Assembly (NCBI RefSeq): GCF_000186345.1
Contig: NC_014962.1
Location: forward strand, 1,116,001 to 1,180,000
DNA from: Isosphaera pallida ATCC 43644
GTDB taxonomy: Bacteria > Planctomycetota > Planctomycetia > Isosphaerales > Isosphaeraceae
Direction of reading: 5' to 3'
Length of the DNA stretch: 64,000 nucleotides
The notes under the pieces were generated by a model that saw only the letters and a list, made by a program, of their open reading frames with translations, searched no databases and was not told the DNA's origin. Position numbers and translations under genes: made by a program. The first letter of the stretch is position 1, and each line of letters starts with the position of its first letter. Below, piece by piece: positions 45,128-54,129 of this stretch.

Positions 45128-48100
45128 TCACGCGGAATCGAGTTCGTGATCGACGATGGGAATGAGCGGGATCGCGGGGTCGGGGCTGAGGAAGGGGAGT
45201 CGGTTGATAGCTTGGTCGGACCCATTGGGTTCGAGTTCGTGGTAGCGGCCGAGTTTCCAGGTCAACTCACAGTAATATTGAACATCCATGATCGTAAGGG
45301 TTTGGACGGCGCGCATCACCACGATTTGGTCACTGAACAGATCAGCGCGGATGATGACGTCGTTGAGACGTTCGCGCAAGGTTTGTTCGGGATCGTCGCC
45401 TTGGCTTAACACGACATCAAGCCAGTCGGCCACGAACGTCATGTGACGGTTGAGATATCGGAGAACTTGGTCGCGTTGATAGCGGTCGCAATGCGGGAAT
45501 CCGGGGAATTCGAAGAGGCGGGGGAGGAGTTTGCGGCGTTGGCGTCGGCTGAGTCGGATTTGGTACCAGCGTCGCCGCCGTTGGCGGGAGAGGGCGGGTT
45601 GTGGCAGTCCCTCGGGCAGATCGCGGATTTGGTGGTAGGGGTCGAGGGCGTGGCGCATTAGCAGGTGGACCGCGTCGATTGAGCGGGCCAAGGTGAGGAG
45701 ATCGCGGAAGTCCACGATCAACGCGGTGATCAGCGCGCGGATAACCTCGCCGCGGCGTTCGACGAGATGGGGCGCGTGGGTTTTCAGGTGGTGATCCAAA
45801 CCCGCGCCGAGGAAGCCGTGGCGGATTAAGCGGCGTTCGATTTCGTCGAGGAGTTGGGCTTGGTCCTGACGATGGCGCTCGAACATCACTCGCTCATGGC
45901 GAGTCGCGCCGATGTAGTCGAGGTCGCGTTGTAACAGGTCAGGGTCACCGAGGGTGGGTGGGAGGCCGGGGAGTCTTAAACCGAGGTATTCCACGTCGAA
46001 CCGACTGCGCAGGGTGAGGGCTTGCATGAACACCGGGCGGCGCATTCGGAGGATTTTGCGACGGGCCACGGCATAACCGTCAGTCAATGGTCCGACGCGC
46101 GCTTCTTTTTGGGGGTCCATGACGCTACGGACCACCTGGATGAAGAGGCGCAGGACCTGTCCAGCGAGTCGGAACAGGGCGACCAGGATTTGGAGAGGGA
46201 GGAAGAGGAATTTCCCGCGGGCGATTCGCGTCTCGTAAAAGAGAAAGGGGTTGAAGGTACGTTTGGAGAGGGGAATCGACTCAAGGGGAAAGCTCTGAAA
46301 GGCCGAGCGAATGTTGAGCGCGCGGTCTCGATCTAGAGCCTGGGTGAGTTGGGGGCCGAAGGTTTCTTCGAAGTGGTGAACTCGTTCCTGGTCGCGTGTG
46401 AGGAAGTCCATCGCGGTGAACTCGATGGTTTCGAGCAGTTCGGTCGGGTTTTCCAGCACGCGGACGTCGATGGGTTTGCGGTGGATTGGGGCGTTTGTCA
46501 GGGTGGCGTGGTCGGGGGTGTGGTTGGACGGGGAAGCAGGGTTAATTTCGCCTCGTTGCGCTTCGAGTTGAGCCACGGCGGGGTCGATCGGGTCGGGTAG
46601 GGCGATCTCGTCGGGAGGAACTCCGAGGCGTCCGGCTAACCAGTGGCGGTAGTTGCGGCGTCGGTCGGCATTGAGGCAGGCCAAACGTTTCCAGGGGATG
46701 GCGTGGGTGTTGTAGTCCACGATCAGCTTGGCGGTTTCGTGAACGATGCGGCGGGTGATGTAGGTGAACCAGACGAACGGACCGCCCACAATGGGCAGAC
46801 CGCTGCGCTGGAGGTCGATGCGTTCCAGTTCCCGCAGATCTTTCTTGAGCGACTCCAGCGAGGTGTTGCGGAGGTTGGCCAACGCGGGGTTGCCCACCAG
46901 CTGGGAGACGGTGCGGGTGTCGTTGCGGTTGAGCGGCGAGCCTTCCAGGTAGTCGTTGTAGAGCAGGCGAACCACACGGATGAAGCCGTTCTCGTCCTCG
47001 CGGAGGTTCTCTACGCACAGGCGGTGGCCCTGGGTTGCCAGCGTGGGCTTGAAGTCGTCGGCCAGGCGAAGCCGGAGTTCGGGTCCGAGGACGCGCTCGT
47101 TAAGGAAGCGCTCATCCTTGAGGCGGTTCGCGCGCTTGAGCAAACGGGTTTGGGTGGCGAATTGGGAATCGACCAGTCGTTCCCGCACCTCCGACTCCTG
47201 AGCGCCAAGGCGTTGGAGCCAGCGTCCCAGTTGCCAGAGCAACAGGTAGAGGGTTCCTAGGCCGATGGCGACGTAGCCGAAGACCTTGGCCATGTTTTGA
47301 AAGACGTTCAAGACCCAACCGAAGTAGGGAACTTGATGCAATGGAATGAGATACAACACCAGCCAGAAGACGCCCAGGGTGATGCCGGTGTTGATCATGC
47401 GTCGGGCGGGATAGCGCCCGGTGTTGACGAGCGAGGTGCCTACGCGGTCCAGTAGCAACGGTGGGGAGATGGTGGCCCACAAGTCGGCGAAGTAGTAGGC
47501 GATGTTGAGCAGGCGCTGGAGGAATTCCCCCAGCATATTAGCAGCTAAGGCGGCGAGTTCGGGAGCGGAGACCTCGCCACGCAGATGGATCAGGTCGCGG
47601 ATGCCGGGAAGGTTGCGGATCAATGGCGCGTCGAACATGCGCAGGTAGCGTTCGATCGACTCGGCGAATTCCTGGCCGTAGGTTTCCACCAGGGTTTCCG
47701 GGGTCATCTCGAGCAGGTGTTCGATCACGCTTTCCAGGCGAATCTCGCGGCCCTGTCCGGTTGTGGTCCGCATTTTCATGGGAGTCGCGGGAGGGTAGGC
47801 CACGCGACGCCCGAGGTCGCCCAGACGCTGTTCCATCAGGGCGACGTGTTCCTCGGGTTTGAGATGAGCGGTCCATTGCTTCCAGCGTTCGCCTTGGCTG
47901 GTTTTGAGTCCCTGGAGGGCCGAACGATGGCGGGAGACCGCCTCTTCCCGCTCGGCAGAGGCAAACAGGACGATGTTGCAGTTGAACACGGGGGCGTAGC
48001 GTCTTACCAGACGGTCGATGAGTCGGAAGCTCAACAACAACACGCGCCCCAACCTGATGATGGGACGCGCCAACCGCAGGTAGCGCGCTAGGGTGGGAAT

Positions 48101-49798
48101 GCGTAGGAACCGCAACGTCCGCAACCAGGCGACGTCGTTGAGGCTGGCCAGACGGTCGAGTTGAAAGGAGATGAACCCGTAGGGTAGGGACGGAAACAAA
48201 TCGATCCAAAATCGCCGACGGAAGTAAAGCGCTTGATGCTCGGCATGACCGAGTTTGAAGAAGAATTCGAAGAGAAAAACCGAACAAATCAAGAGATCTG
48301 CCCAAGCAAATAATTCGAGTTGCTCTGGGGCAAGACGGGACTCCAGCCGGTTTTCCACCACCAGCAGCACGGCCAGGACAACGATCAGGACCAGCACCGT
48401 GACTTCCAAAATGCGGATCGGCCGTCGTCCGTAGCGGGTTTCCAGAGTGAAGGCCAGTTTCTTTTCCTGGCGTTCGTTACGGCAACGCTTGGCCCAACCC
48501 GTCAGTTTGCGTCGGGCTCGTTTCCGAATTGAAGGGTGGCCGGTCAAGGCAGATCCCGCCGCCAGCTCGGACGCGCTGGCATTGGCATTGGCGGTGGCGT
48601 TGAGGTTGAGATCGTTGGGGGAGGAATTGGTGGAAGATGGGAGCGGCGATTGGTCGTTGGCAGGGGGAAGGGCGGTGGCTTGGGCTAGGGTTTGAAAATC
48701 GTCTTGCGCCAGGCCGAGCAACTCGGCCGCCTCGTCGAGCCGAAGTTCCTCGATGATCGTGATAATCTCATGATATTCTTCTTGGCTGATGGTCAGTAGC
48801 GTCTCCCAGACCTGATTCTCCTGTTCGGAGCCGGGCGGCAGCGCGATCAGGTACCGCCAGGCGCGTTCGGCCAACTCGGCTCGTCGGGCGTTGAGTTTGG
48901 CGGCGATGTCCGCCGCGCGTTGGCGGCCCCGGTCACTGACGTGACCTTCGAGTTGGTCGGCCTCGTCGTCGAGACGGCCCACTAACTCGCTAAGCAGGCG
49001 CGAGTAGAGAAAACGGCGTTCCCAAAGCGTGACGGGGTTGATCTCATTGGGGAGATCCTCGGCCATTTCATCGTCGATTTGACGAGTGAAAAGCTCCCAA
49101 CTCAATTCGAGACGCTTGAGACGAGACCGCTCCAAACGCGATGGGGTGCGTTTTTCTGGCGGGGCGCTCAAGATGCGAAGCTTGGGACGCTCTTTGGCCA
49201 AGGCGGCCGACTCTAGGTTCTCCAAGGCATCCAACTCGCGCCGGGCGATCAACAGAGGATGGGGGGCGATCCGTTGATCCAGCAGAGCTGCGAGGATCTC
49301 GCGCCAGTGGAGGTCGCGTTGGAGGCGATCTAACCGCAGAACCCGCGACAGCGAGGTGGAGGTAAACGGGGTTTGGGCCTCCGACTCCGCAGCGGTCCGT
49401 GTCGCTCCATTGACCAGGGCGGCCTCGTCGTCATGCTCGATAGTCAGCCTGATCAGATCGTCGAGGGCTTGACGATCCGCTTGAATCGCTTGGTCGAGCA
49501 GGGTCTCCAGCGGTTCGCGGATTTCCTGAGTTGGCTTACCCTTGAGGGTTTCGATTTGGTCGAAGGCGATGGCTTGAAGTTGGGCGACCGCTTCATCGAC
49601 CCGTTCAGCAAGTTCGGTGAGACCGCCCGTCGTTTCCAGGACGCGTCGAAGTCGGATTCCCGTTTCGATGTGTTGGGTCAGGGTGGGAAGGTCCCAAGAT
49701 GCGGGAGAGAGGAACGTCTGGGCTTGACACAGGAACTCCTCGACCGTGTTGGGATCGAAACATGAATCCTGGTCCCTCGACTGGGAAACCGTCGCCAT
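45128..49798 (-). CDS. very large protein with a voltage-sensor-like membrane domain, function unknown
   Basis: A protein of 1556 aa. Residues about 1-420 are helical and acidic, probably coiled. About 463-606 form a four-helix membrane unit like the ion-transport/voltage-sensor domain: two hydrophobic helices, an acidic S2/S3 area (LFAWADLLICSVFLFEFFFK), then an S4-like helix with Arg every third or fourth residue (LARYLRLARPIIRLGRVLLL). No pore helix or selectivity filter follows. Two or three further helices lie near 775-880 (LGVFWLVLYLIPLHQV, VFGYVAIGLGTLYLLLWQL). The final 650 residues are soluble and rich in Arg/Leu. I know no named family of this layout. ATG 49798 is preferred over the in-frame TTG 49900. 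Confidence 0.8.
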   Translation of the reverse strand: MATVSQSRDQDSCFDPNTVEEFLCQAQTFLSPASWDLPTLTQHIETGIRLRRVLETTGGLTELAERVDEAVAQLQAIAFDQIETLKGKPTQEIREPLETLLDQAIQADRQALDDLIRLTIEHDDEAALVNGATRTAAESEAQTPFTSTSLSRVLRLDRLQRDLHWREILAALLDQRIAPHPLLIARRELDALENLESAALAKERPKLRILSAPPEKRTPSRLERSRLKRLELSWELFTRQIDDEMAEDLPNEINPVTLWERRFLYSRLLSELVGRLDDEADQLEGHVSDRGRQRAADIAAKLNARRAELAERAWRYLIALPPGSEQENQVWETLLTISQEEYHEIITIIEELRLDEAAELLGLAQDDFQTLAQATALPPANDQSPLPSSTNSSPNDLNLNATANANASASELAAGSALTGHPSIRKRARRKLTGWAKRCRNERQEKKLAFTLETRYGRRPIRILEVTVLVLIVVLAVLLVVENRLESRLAPEQLELFAWADLLICSVFLFEFFFKLGHAEHQALYFRRRFWIDLFPSLPYGFISFQLDRLASLNDVAWLRTLRFLRIPTLARYLRLARPIIRLGRVLLLSFRLIDRLVRRYAPVFNCNIVLFASAEREEAVSRHRSALQGLKTSQGERWKQWTAHLKPEEHVALMEQRLGDLGRRVAYPPATPMKMRTTTGQGREIRLESVIEHLLEMTPETLVETYGQEFAESIERYLRMFDAPLIRNLPGIRDLIHLRGEVSAPELAALAANMLGEFLQRLLNIAYYFADLWATISPPLLLDRVGTSLVNTGRYPARRMINTGITLGVFWLVLYLIPLHQVPYFGWVLNVFQNMAKVFGYVAIGLGTLYLLLWQLGRWLQRLGAQESEVRERLVDSQFATQTRLLKRANRLKDERFLNERVLGPELRLRLADDFKPTLATQGHRLCVENLREDENGFIRVVRLLYNDYLEGSPLNRNDTRTVSQLVGNPALANLRNTSLESLKKDLRELERIDLQRSGLPIVGGPFVWFTYITRRIVHETAKLIVDYNTHAIPWKRLACLNADRRRNYRHWLAGRLGVPPDEIALPDPIDPAVAQLEAQRGEINPASPSNHTPDHATLTNAPIHRKPIDVRVLENPTELLETIEFTAMDFLTRDQERVHHFEETFGPQLTQALDRDRALNIRSAFQSFPLESIPLSKRTFNPFLFYETRIARGKFLFLPLQILVALFRLAGQVLRLFIQVVRSVMDPQKEARVGPLTDGYAVARRKILRMRRPVFMQALTLRSRFDVEYLGLRLPGLPPTLGDPDLLQRDLDYIGATRHERVMFERHRQDQAQLLDEIERRLIRHGFLGAGLDHHLKTHAPHLVERRGEVIRALITALIVDFRDLLTLARSIDAVHLLMRHALDPYHQIRDLPEGLPQPALSRQRRRRWYQIRLSRRQRRKLLPRLFEFPGFPHCDRYQRDQVLRYLNRHMTFVADWLDVVLSQGDDPEQTLRERLNDVIIRADLFSDQIVVMRAVQTLTIMDVQYYCELTWKLGRYHELEPNGSDQAINRLPFLSPDPAIPLIPIVDHELDSA

Positions 49799-50124
49799 AT
49801 GCGCCGGGACTCCATGCAAGCAGCGAGACGGGAGCATCAGGGTGGGAAGCGGATTCCCCACCCGGGGAACCGAAGAGGCGTGAACCCGATCCTCGGCCAA
49901 ACAAGCCCCTGGTCACTCGGTTTGTCGCAAGGGGCGGGACCGGTTTGGCACGGGGGATGGGTGAGACACCGCGAGGTTTTCGGACTTGCGAGCAGGACTC
50001 CGACCGTAGCGATCCAGAATCGTTGCTCTCGACCTGGTTCCGCCACCTAAGATGGTATCGTGGATTTCGTCGCGCCGAAAGCGGAAACGATCGCGACCAG
50101 GTTTGAACGCATTGAGGGAAAACC
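49799..50124. other. gene-free divergent interval
   Basis: It separates the giant membrane protein gene from the PHP gene. No recognisable coding sequence, hairpin or clear promoter pair was found. Confidence 0.45.
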
Positions 50125-50775
50125 TTGAGAATCGACCATCATTTCCACACCACGCTCCACTCTCCTGACAGCGCGATGACCCCCGAAGCGATGATCGACC
50201 GGGCAGTCGAGCTGGGTTTGGATGCCTTGATCGTCACGGAACACGACCATCAATGGAGCCAGGAGGAACTCGCCGAGATCAATCAACGCTCGCGGGGGAT
50301 TCTTGTCCTCTCCGGCGTGGAAGTTTCGGCCCGCGAAGGGCATTTTCTGGTTTATGGCTTGCCCGACCTGGCCGACGTGGGGGTGGGGATCACCCTCAAA
50401 GAGCTTCTTGAGGTGGCTCGGCGGCGGGGCGCGGCGGTGGTCGCGGCCCATCCTTACCGCTGGGGCCAAGATTTCGAGCGCATTGCCCGCGAGTTTAACG
50501 ATCAGCTCGACGCGCTGGAACTCGCCAGTAAAAATGTTGATCAGCACACCCGTTTTTTGGTCGAACGCGACTTGAAGCGGTTTCCTCATCTGGGGTGCAC
50601 GGGCTCCTCCGATGCGCACCATGTCAATGAGCTTGGGTGCTACTATTCGGAACTGGATGGCACGATCCAGGACATGGCGGGCTTTGTCCAGGCGCTCAAG
50701 CAGCGGCGTCTCAAGCCCAGGCATCACCCCGCGCCCTCGATGGTGCTGACTTGTGGAACCCTGGACGAGGATTGA
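50125..50775 (+). CDS. PHP-domain metal-dependent phosphoesterase
   Basis: A 216-aa cytoplasmic protein of the PHP family (TrpH/PolX-like phosphatases). Metal ligands are in the N-terminal HHFHTTLHS motif, VTEHDHQWS, GVEVSAREGHFLVYG, VAAHPYRW and GSSDAHHVNELG. The substrate is not predictable; related proteins are 5'-3' RNA/DNA oligonucleotide or nucleotide phosphatases. The start is TTG 50125 with GAGGG six bases before it. It converges on the rhomboid gene, with 21 bases between stops. Confidence 0.84.
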   Translation: MRIDHHFHTTLHSPDSAMTPEAMIDRAVELGLDALIVTEHDHQWSQEELAEINQRSRGILVLSGVEVSAREGHFLVYGLPDLADVGVGITLKELLEVARRRGAAVVAAHPYRWGQDFERIAREFNDQLDALELASKNVDQHTRFLVERDLKRFPHLGCTGSSDAHHVNELGCYYSELDGTIQDMAGFVQALKQRRLKPRHHPAPSMVLTCGTLDED

Positions 50776-50796
50776 GTCGGGACGGGTTTGGAGGAC

Positions 50797-52122
50797 TTAG
50801 GGCTTCGTCAAGGCGTCGGGCGGTCTCGCACGTTGGGCGGGGCGTTGCCGCGGCTCGATCCGTTCGACGATCCGCACCTGATCGGTCCCCAACAGGTGGG
50901 CGAGACGCTTTTCCAACTGGGCTTGGTCGGCCCGGTCGATCTTCTGAATCAGTTCACCGACCTCCACGAGTTCCTCTGGGGTCGGGTTTTTGAACAATGC
51001 TCGGGCGATCAGTTCGCGTAACCGCCGCCGCGCCTCGGGATCGGGACCATCCCAGGGGATGCGGTCGGATTCCAGAGCGGACCGTAAAGCGTCACGCAAC
51101 GCCCGGCGCACTCGTGGAGTGAGACCGACGAATCGAAGGGTGCGTGGAAGACCGGTCGATCGTTTGATGAAGTAGAGTTGGAATTCGGTCAGCGAGTTCA
51201 ACCCTAAGTCGGGCGCGGCCAACATTTGGTGGTTACGACGGAGGGCGTCCCATTGAATGCGGTTTTGGAGGGCCGACAATTGAAGTTGGGCAAGGGTTCG
51301 AAGCAACTCAGCCCGCGTCGCCTCAGCCCGCGCGGCCTGGACCTGAACCCCGAAGGACACCGCGACCGCCAAGGCGGCGACCAGGGCGATCCCGCGGTTG
51401 ATCGTCCGCCCCGCGCGATGAAACATCCAAAGATCGCCGAGCCCCACCAGACCGCCCATCGCCGCGCCAGCGGCATGGTTAAGGTTGTCCACGCCCGGCA
51501 CCAAAAATCCAATCACGCCATTGATGAACAAGAGCAAGAACATTTGTTGGCGCAGATGCTGGCCGTAGCGGGTGTGCGTCCGCATCCCGACCACGGCGCA
51601 CAGACCAATCAGGCCGAACACCAAGGTCGAGCCGCCCACCGAGATCAGTTCGCCCCGGCCCAAAACCACCCGCACAACCGCCGAAACCGCGTTGCCACCC
51701 GTTCCAATCAGTAAAGCCACTCCCAAAAACTGACCTGCGCCATACCACTCCTCGACGATCCTTCCGAGGAAGTACAACCCCAAGAGATTCAAGCCGAGGT
51801 GAAGAACGTTGAGATGAAGATGATTCGCGGTGACGACCCGTTGGAATTGACCGGAGACAACCCGACTTGGAATCGACGCACCCATATCTTTGAGGACACT
51901 CAGGCGAATCGCCTCGCCGACGAGGACTCTGCGGATCGACCATTCGCCTCCCGATCGCGCCAATCCCCAGCCGAACAAGGTCACCCAAACCAGCATCAAA
52001 AACCAGGTAGCCGGGCACTCGCGCAGCCAATCCCAGCGACCGGGCGGTGGTTCGACGGCGGGCGTCGGGAACGGATGGGTCGAGGCGGGGGGCGTCGTTG
52101 GCGAGGGTGGGGGGGTGTTCAT
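50797..52122 (-). CDS. rhomboid-family intramembrane protease-like protein
   Basis: A 441-aa membrane protein. About 30 Pro-rich residues precede a rhomboid core of six or more helices. The HLHLNVLHLGLNLLGLYFLG segment supplies the H-x-x-x-N element. The catalytic Ser is S165 in VGGSTLVFG and the catalytic His is H216 in NLNHAAGAAMGG. The Gly normally following the Ser is Thr here, which may alter activity. A C-terminal soluble domain of about 170 charged residues follows. It would cleave transmembrane substrates. It starts within the DUF1802 stop (ATGA overlap). Confidence 0.83.
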   Translation of the reverse strand: MNTPPPSPTTPPASTHPFPTPAVEPPPGRWDWLRECPATWFLMLVWVTLFGWGLARSGGEWSIRRVLVGEAIRLSVLKDMGASIPSRVVSGQFQRVVTANHLHLNVLHLGLNLLGLYFLGRIVEEWYGAGQFLGVALLIGTGGNAVSAVVRVVLGRGELISVGGSTLVFGLIGLCAVVGMRTHTRYGQHLRQQMFLLLFINGVIGFLVPGVDNLNHAAGAAMGGLVGLGDLWMFHRAGRTINRGIALVAALAVAVSFGVQVQAARAEATRAELLRTLAQLQLSALQNRIQWDALRRNHQMLAAPDLGLNSLTEFQLYFIKRSTGLPRTLRFVGLTPRVRRALRDALRSALESDRIPWDGPDPEARRRLRELIARALFKNPTPEELVEVGELIQKIDRADQAQLEKRLAHLLGTDQVRIVERIEPRQRPAQRARPPDALTKP

Positions 52123-52754
52123 TCCGCGGGACGCTCCAAAAGGCGCGCGAGTTGGTCGAGCTGAGCTTGAAAGTGGTCGGTTGGCAACGCCGGCGCGCGG
52201 GCAAGGGCGAGAGGACCGGCCAGGGGGTCGGGCCATTCGACCCAAGAGGAGCAACCGGAGGCGTCGGTTCCTGGGGGCGGGTCCACTGGCTCGCAGCGCC
52301 AGACCCGGAGGGCCAGCAGATGAACGCCGGGACGTCGCTGAGTGAAACGCAGACGGATGGTCTCGGGGGTCCAAACATGGAGCGGGTCAAGGCGTTCCAA
52401 CAGTTCAAGCGATTCCACGCGGGTTTCCCAAGCAACCACCGCGACGATCTCCAGACGGGGCGGGGTGTTGATCGTGGTTTCGGGGCGAATCGGAGGAATG
52501 GCTTCGGGTTTGAGCCCTTGTTGATCCTGGTGAAGCCGGGTGGGCCAGAGCCAAAACGCGGGCTGTTCCACCTGGAACCGGCCCGGTCCTCGACGCTCGT
52601 GAAGACCACCGGCTCGGATTAGGATGATCTGACGGCCCGACCCCAGCGCCTCGACCACCCCCGACCATTCCTTGAGCGCCGCGGCGGGGCGCTCGGGGGG
52701 AGACCAAGGGGTGTTGGCATGGGGCGGCGAAGAGGAGGCGGAAACGGGGTTCAT
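52119..52754 (-). CDS. DUF1802 family protein
   Basis: A 211-aa soluble protein. ALKEWSGVVEALGSGRQIILIRAGGLHE, FQVEQPAFWLWPTRLHQDQQ and VHLLALRVWRCEPVD follow the DUF1802 pattern. The function is unknown. It lies between gpsA (47 bases) and the rhomboid gene (four-base overlap) on the same strand. ATG 52754 is used, while an in-frame GTG at 52817 would overlap gpsA and lacks a ribosome site. Confidence 0.75.
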   Translation of the reverse strand: MNPVSASSSPPHANTPWSPPERPAAALKEWSGVVEALGSGRQIILIRAGGLHERRGPGRFQVEQPAFWLWPTRLHQDQQGLKPEAIPPIRPETTINTPPRLEIVAVVAWETRVESLELLERLDPLHVWTPETIRLRFTQRRPGVHLLALRVWRCEPVDPPPGTDASGCSSWVEWPDPLAGPLALARAPALPTDHFQAQLDQLARLLERPAE

Positions 52755-52801
52755 CGCAGCCTGAAACGCAAAGGAAGGGGGCGACGGACAAACCGGCGTG
52801 C

Positions 52802-53833
52802 TCAGTCGCGCCACCACTCGGTGCGGGGTAACCGTTGAAGCAAGTCGGACATCGCCAGCCGGGGTGGCTTACCGTGGTGAAGGACCGCTTCCACCTCGCG
52901 GGTAATCGGCATGTCGATTCCCAGGCGTTGGGCCATCTCCACGACGACTCGACACGTGGTCACCCCTTCGGCGATGTTGAGGGAGCGGCCCGTTACGGTC
53001 TCGGGACGCTCGCCGCGACCCACCGCCAGACCCACGGCGCGATTGCGCCCATGAGGAGAGTAGCAGGTGGTCAACAGATCGCCCACGCCCGCGAGGCCGT
53101 AAAACGTGTCGCGGCGTCCACCGCAGGCGACGGCGAACCGGGCGATTTCGACCAGGCCGCGGGTGATGAGGGCGGCCTTGGCGTTGTCGCCCAGTCCTAA
53201 CCCCTCGCAAACCCCTGCCGCGATCGCCATGACGTTCTTGAGCGCGCCGGCGAGTTCCACCCCGATGGGGTCATCGTTCGTATAAATTCGCAACCGCGAG
53301 GAATTCAGCGCTTCCTGAACCTGAATCCCCAACTCCAGTTGATCGCCGGCGACCACCTGGGAGGTCGGTAATCCGCGGGCCATTTCTTCGGCGTGGCCCG
53401 GCCCCGACAAAACGGCCAAAGGCCGTTGGCCCCAGACCCGCCGCACGATCTCGGTGGGACGCGCGGAGGTGCCCGGCTCAATCCCTTTGATGACCGACAG
53501 GACTGGCACATGGGGGGCGGGGACGCCCGCGCGATGCGCTAAATCCTCCAAGGTCGCGCCGAGAAAGGCCGAAGGAACGGCCACGACAATCAGCGTCGCG
53601 CCGTCGAGCGCCCGCGCGGGATCGGCCGTCACGACGATCGCGGGATCAAGTCGAACGCCCGGCAGATGGTCCTCGTTGATCCGTTGACGGGCGATTCGTT
53701 CCACCCGCGAGGGGTCGCGTCCCCAAAGACGAACCTCACGCCCCTTGCGAGGCCAAAGCAGGGCCAGGGCCGTTCCCATGCCGCCGGTTCCCAAAATTGT
53801 CACGGCGGAGGAAGGTGCATAGGTTGTCGCCAC
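52802..53833 (-). CDS. gpsA: glycerol-3-phosphate dehydrogenase [NAD(P)+]
   Basis: A 343-aa cytoplasmic enzyme that reduces dihydroxyacetone phosphate to sn-glycerol-3-phosphate, the substrate of PlsY. It has the Rossmann motif TILGTGGMGTALALLW, then VLSVIKGIEPGT, LSGPGHAEEMARGLP, the catalytic-lysine region GVELAGALKNVMAIAAGVCEG, and GLAGVGDLLTTCYSPHGRN. GTG 53833, with GGAG eight bases upstream, is chosen over TTG 53869. It heads the gpsA-DUF1802-rhomboid run. Confidence 0.93.
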   Translation of the reverse strand: MATTYAPSSAVTILGTGGMGTALALLWPRKGREVRLWGRDPSRVERIARQRINEDHLPGVRLDPAIVVTADPARALDGATLIVVAVPSAFLGATLEDLAHRAGVPAPHVPVLSVIKGIEPGTSARPTEIVRRVWGQRPLAVLSGPGHAEEMARGLPTSQVVAGDQLELGIQVQEALNSSRLRIYTNDDPIGVELAGALKNVMAIAAGVCEGLGLGDNAKAALITRGLVEIARFAVACGGRRDTFYGLAGVGDLLTTCYSPHGRNRAVGLAVGRGERPETVTGRSLNIAEGVTTCRVVVEMAQRLGIDMPITREVEAVLHHGKPPRLAMSDLLQRLPRTEWWRD

Positions 53834-54029
53834 CGCGCGGTCTCCGATTCGCCCAGACCACAACGACAACGCATTGGGTCACTCCAAAATGCTCGCGTTT
53901 CATCTCGGCGGAATTGTACGATGGTTGAGAACCAGATTGAATCAATCACTCCGGTCGCGTCTCCAAGCACCGGCGGAAGACCGAGAGTGAAACGAGACTG
54001 AGGACGCCCCCCTGATGGGAGATTCGGTG

Positions 54030-54061
54030 TTTTCTCGCCATACCCAGTTTTTTCGCCATAC
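54030..54061 (+). repeat. two near-identical 14-base direct repeats upstream of a membrane transferase gene
   Basis: TTTTCTCGCCATAC (54030-54043) and TTTTTTCGCCATAC (54048-54061) are 18 bases apart start to start and differ at one base. The second overlaps TACAAT, a possible -10 element. They lie in the 296-base divergent interval between gpsA and the transferase and could be an operator (inference). I see nothing else in that interval. Confidence 0.45.
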
Positions 54062-54129
54062 AATCCTTCCGCTTCGTTTGGCGTGACGACGCTTCTTCCG
54101 CCTGTCGCCATTCCGGAATCCCCCGCGCC

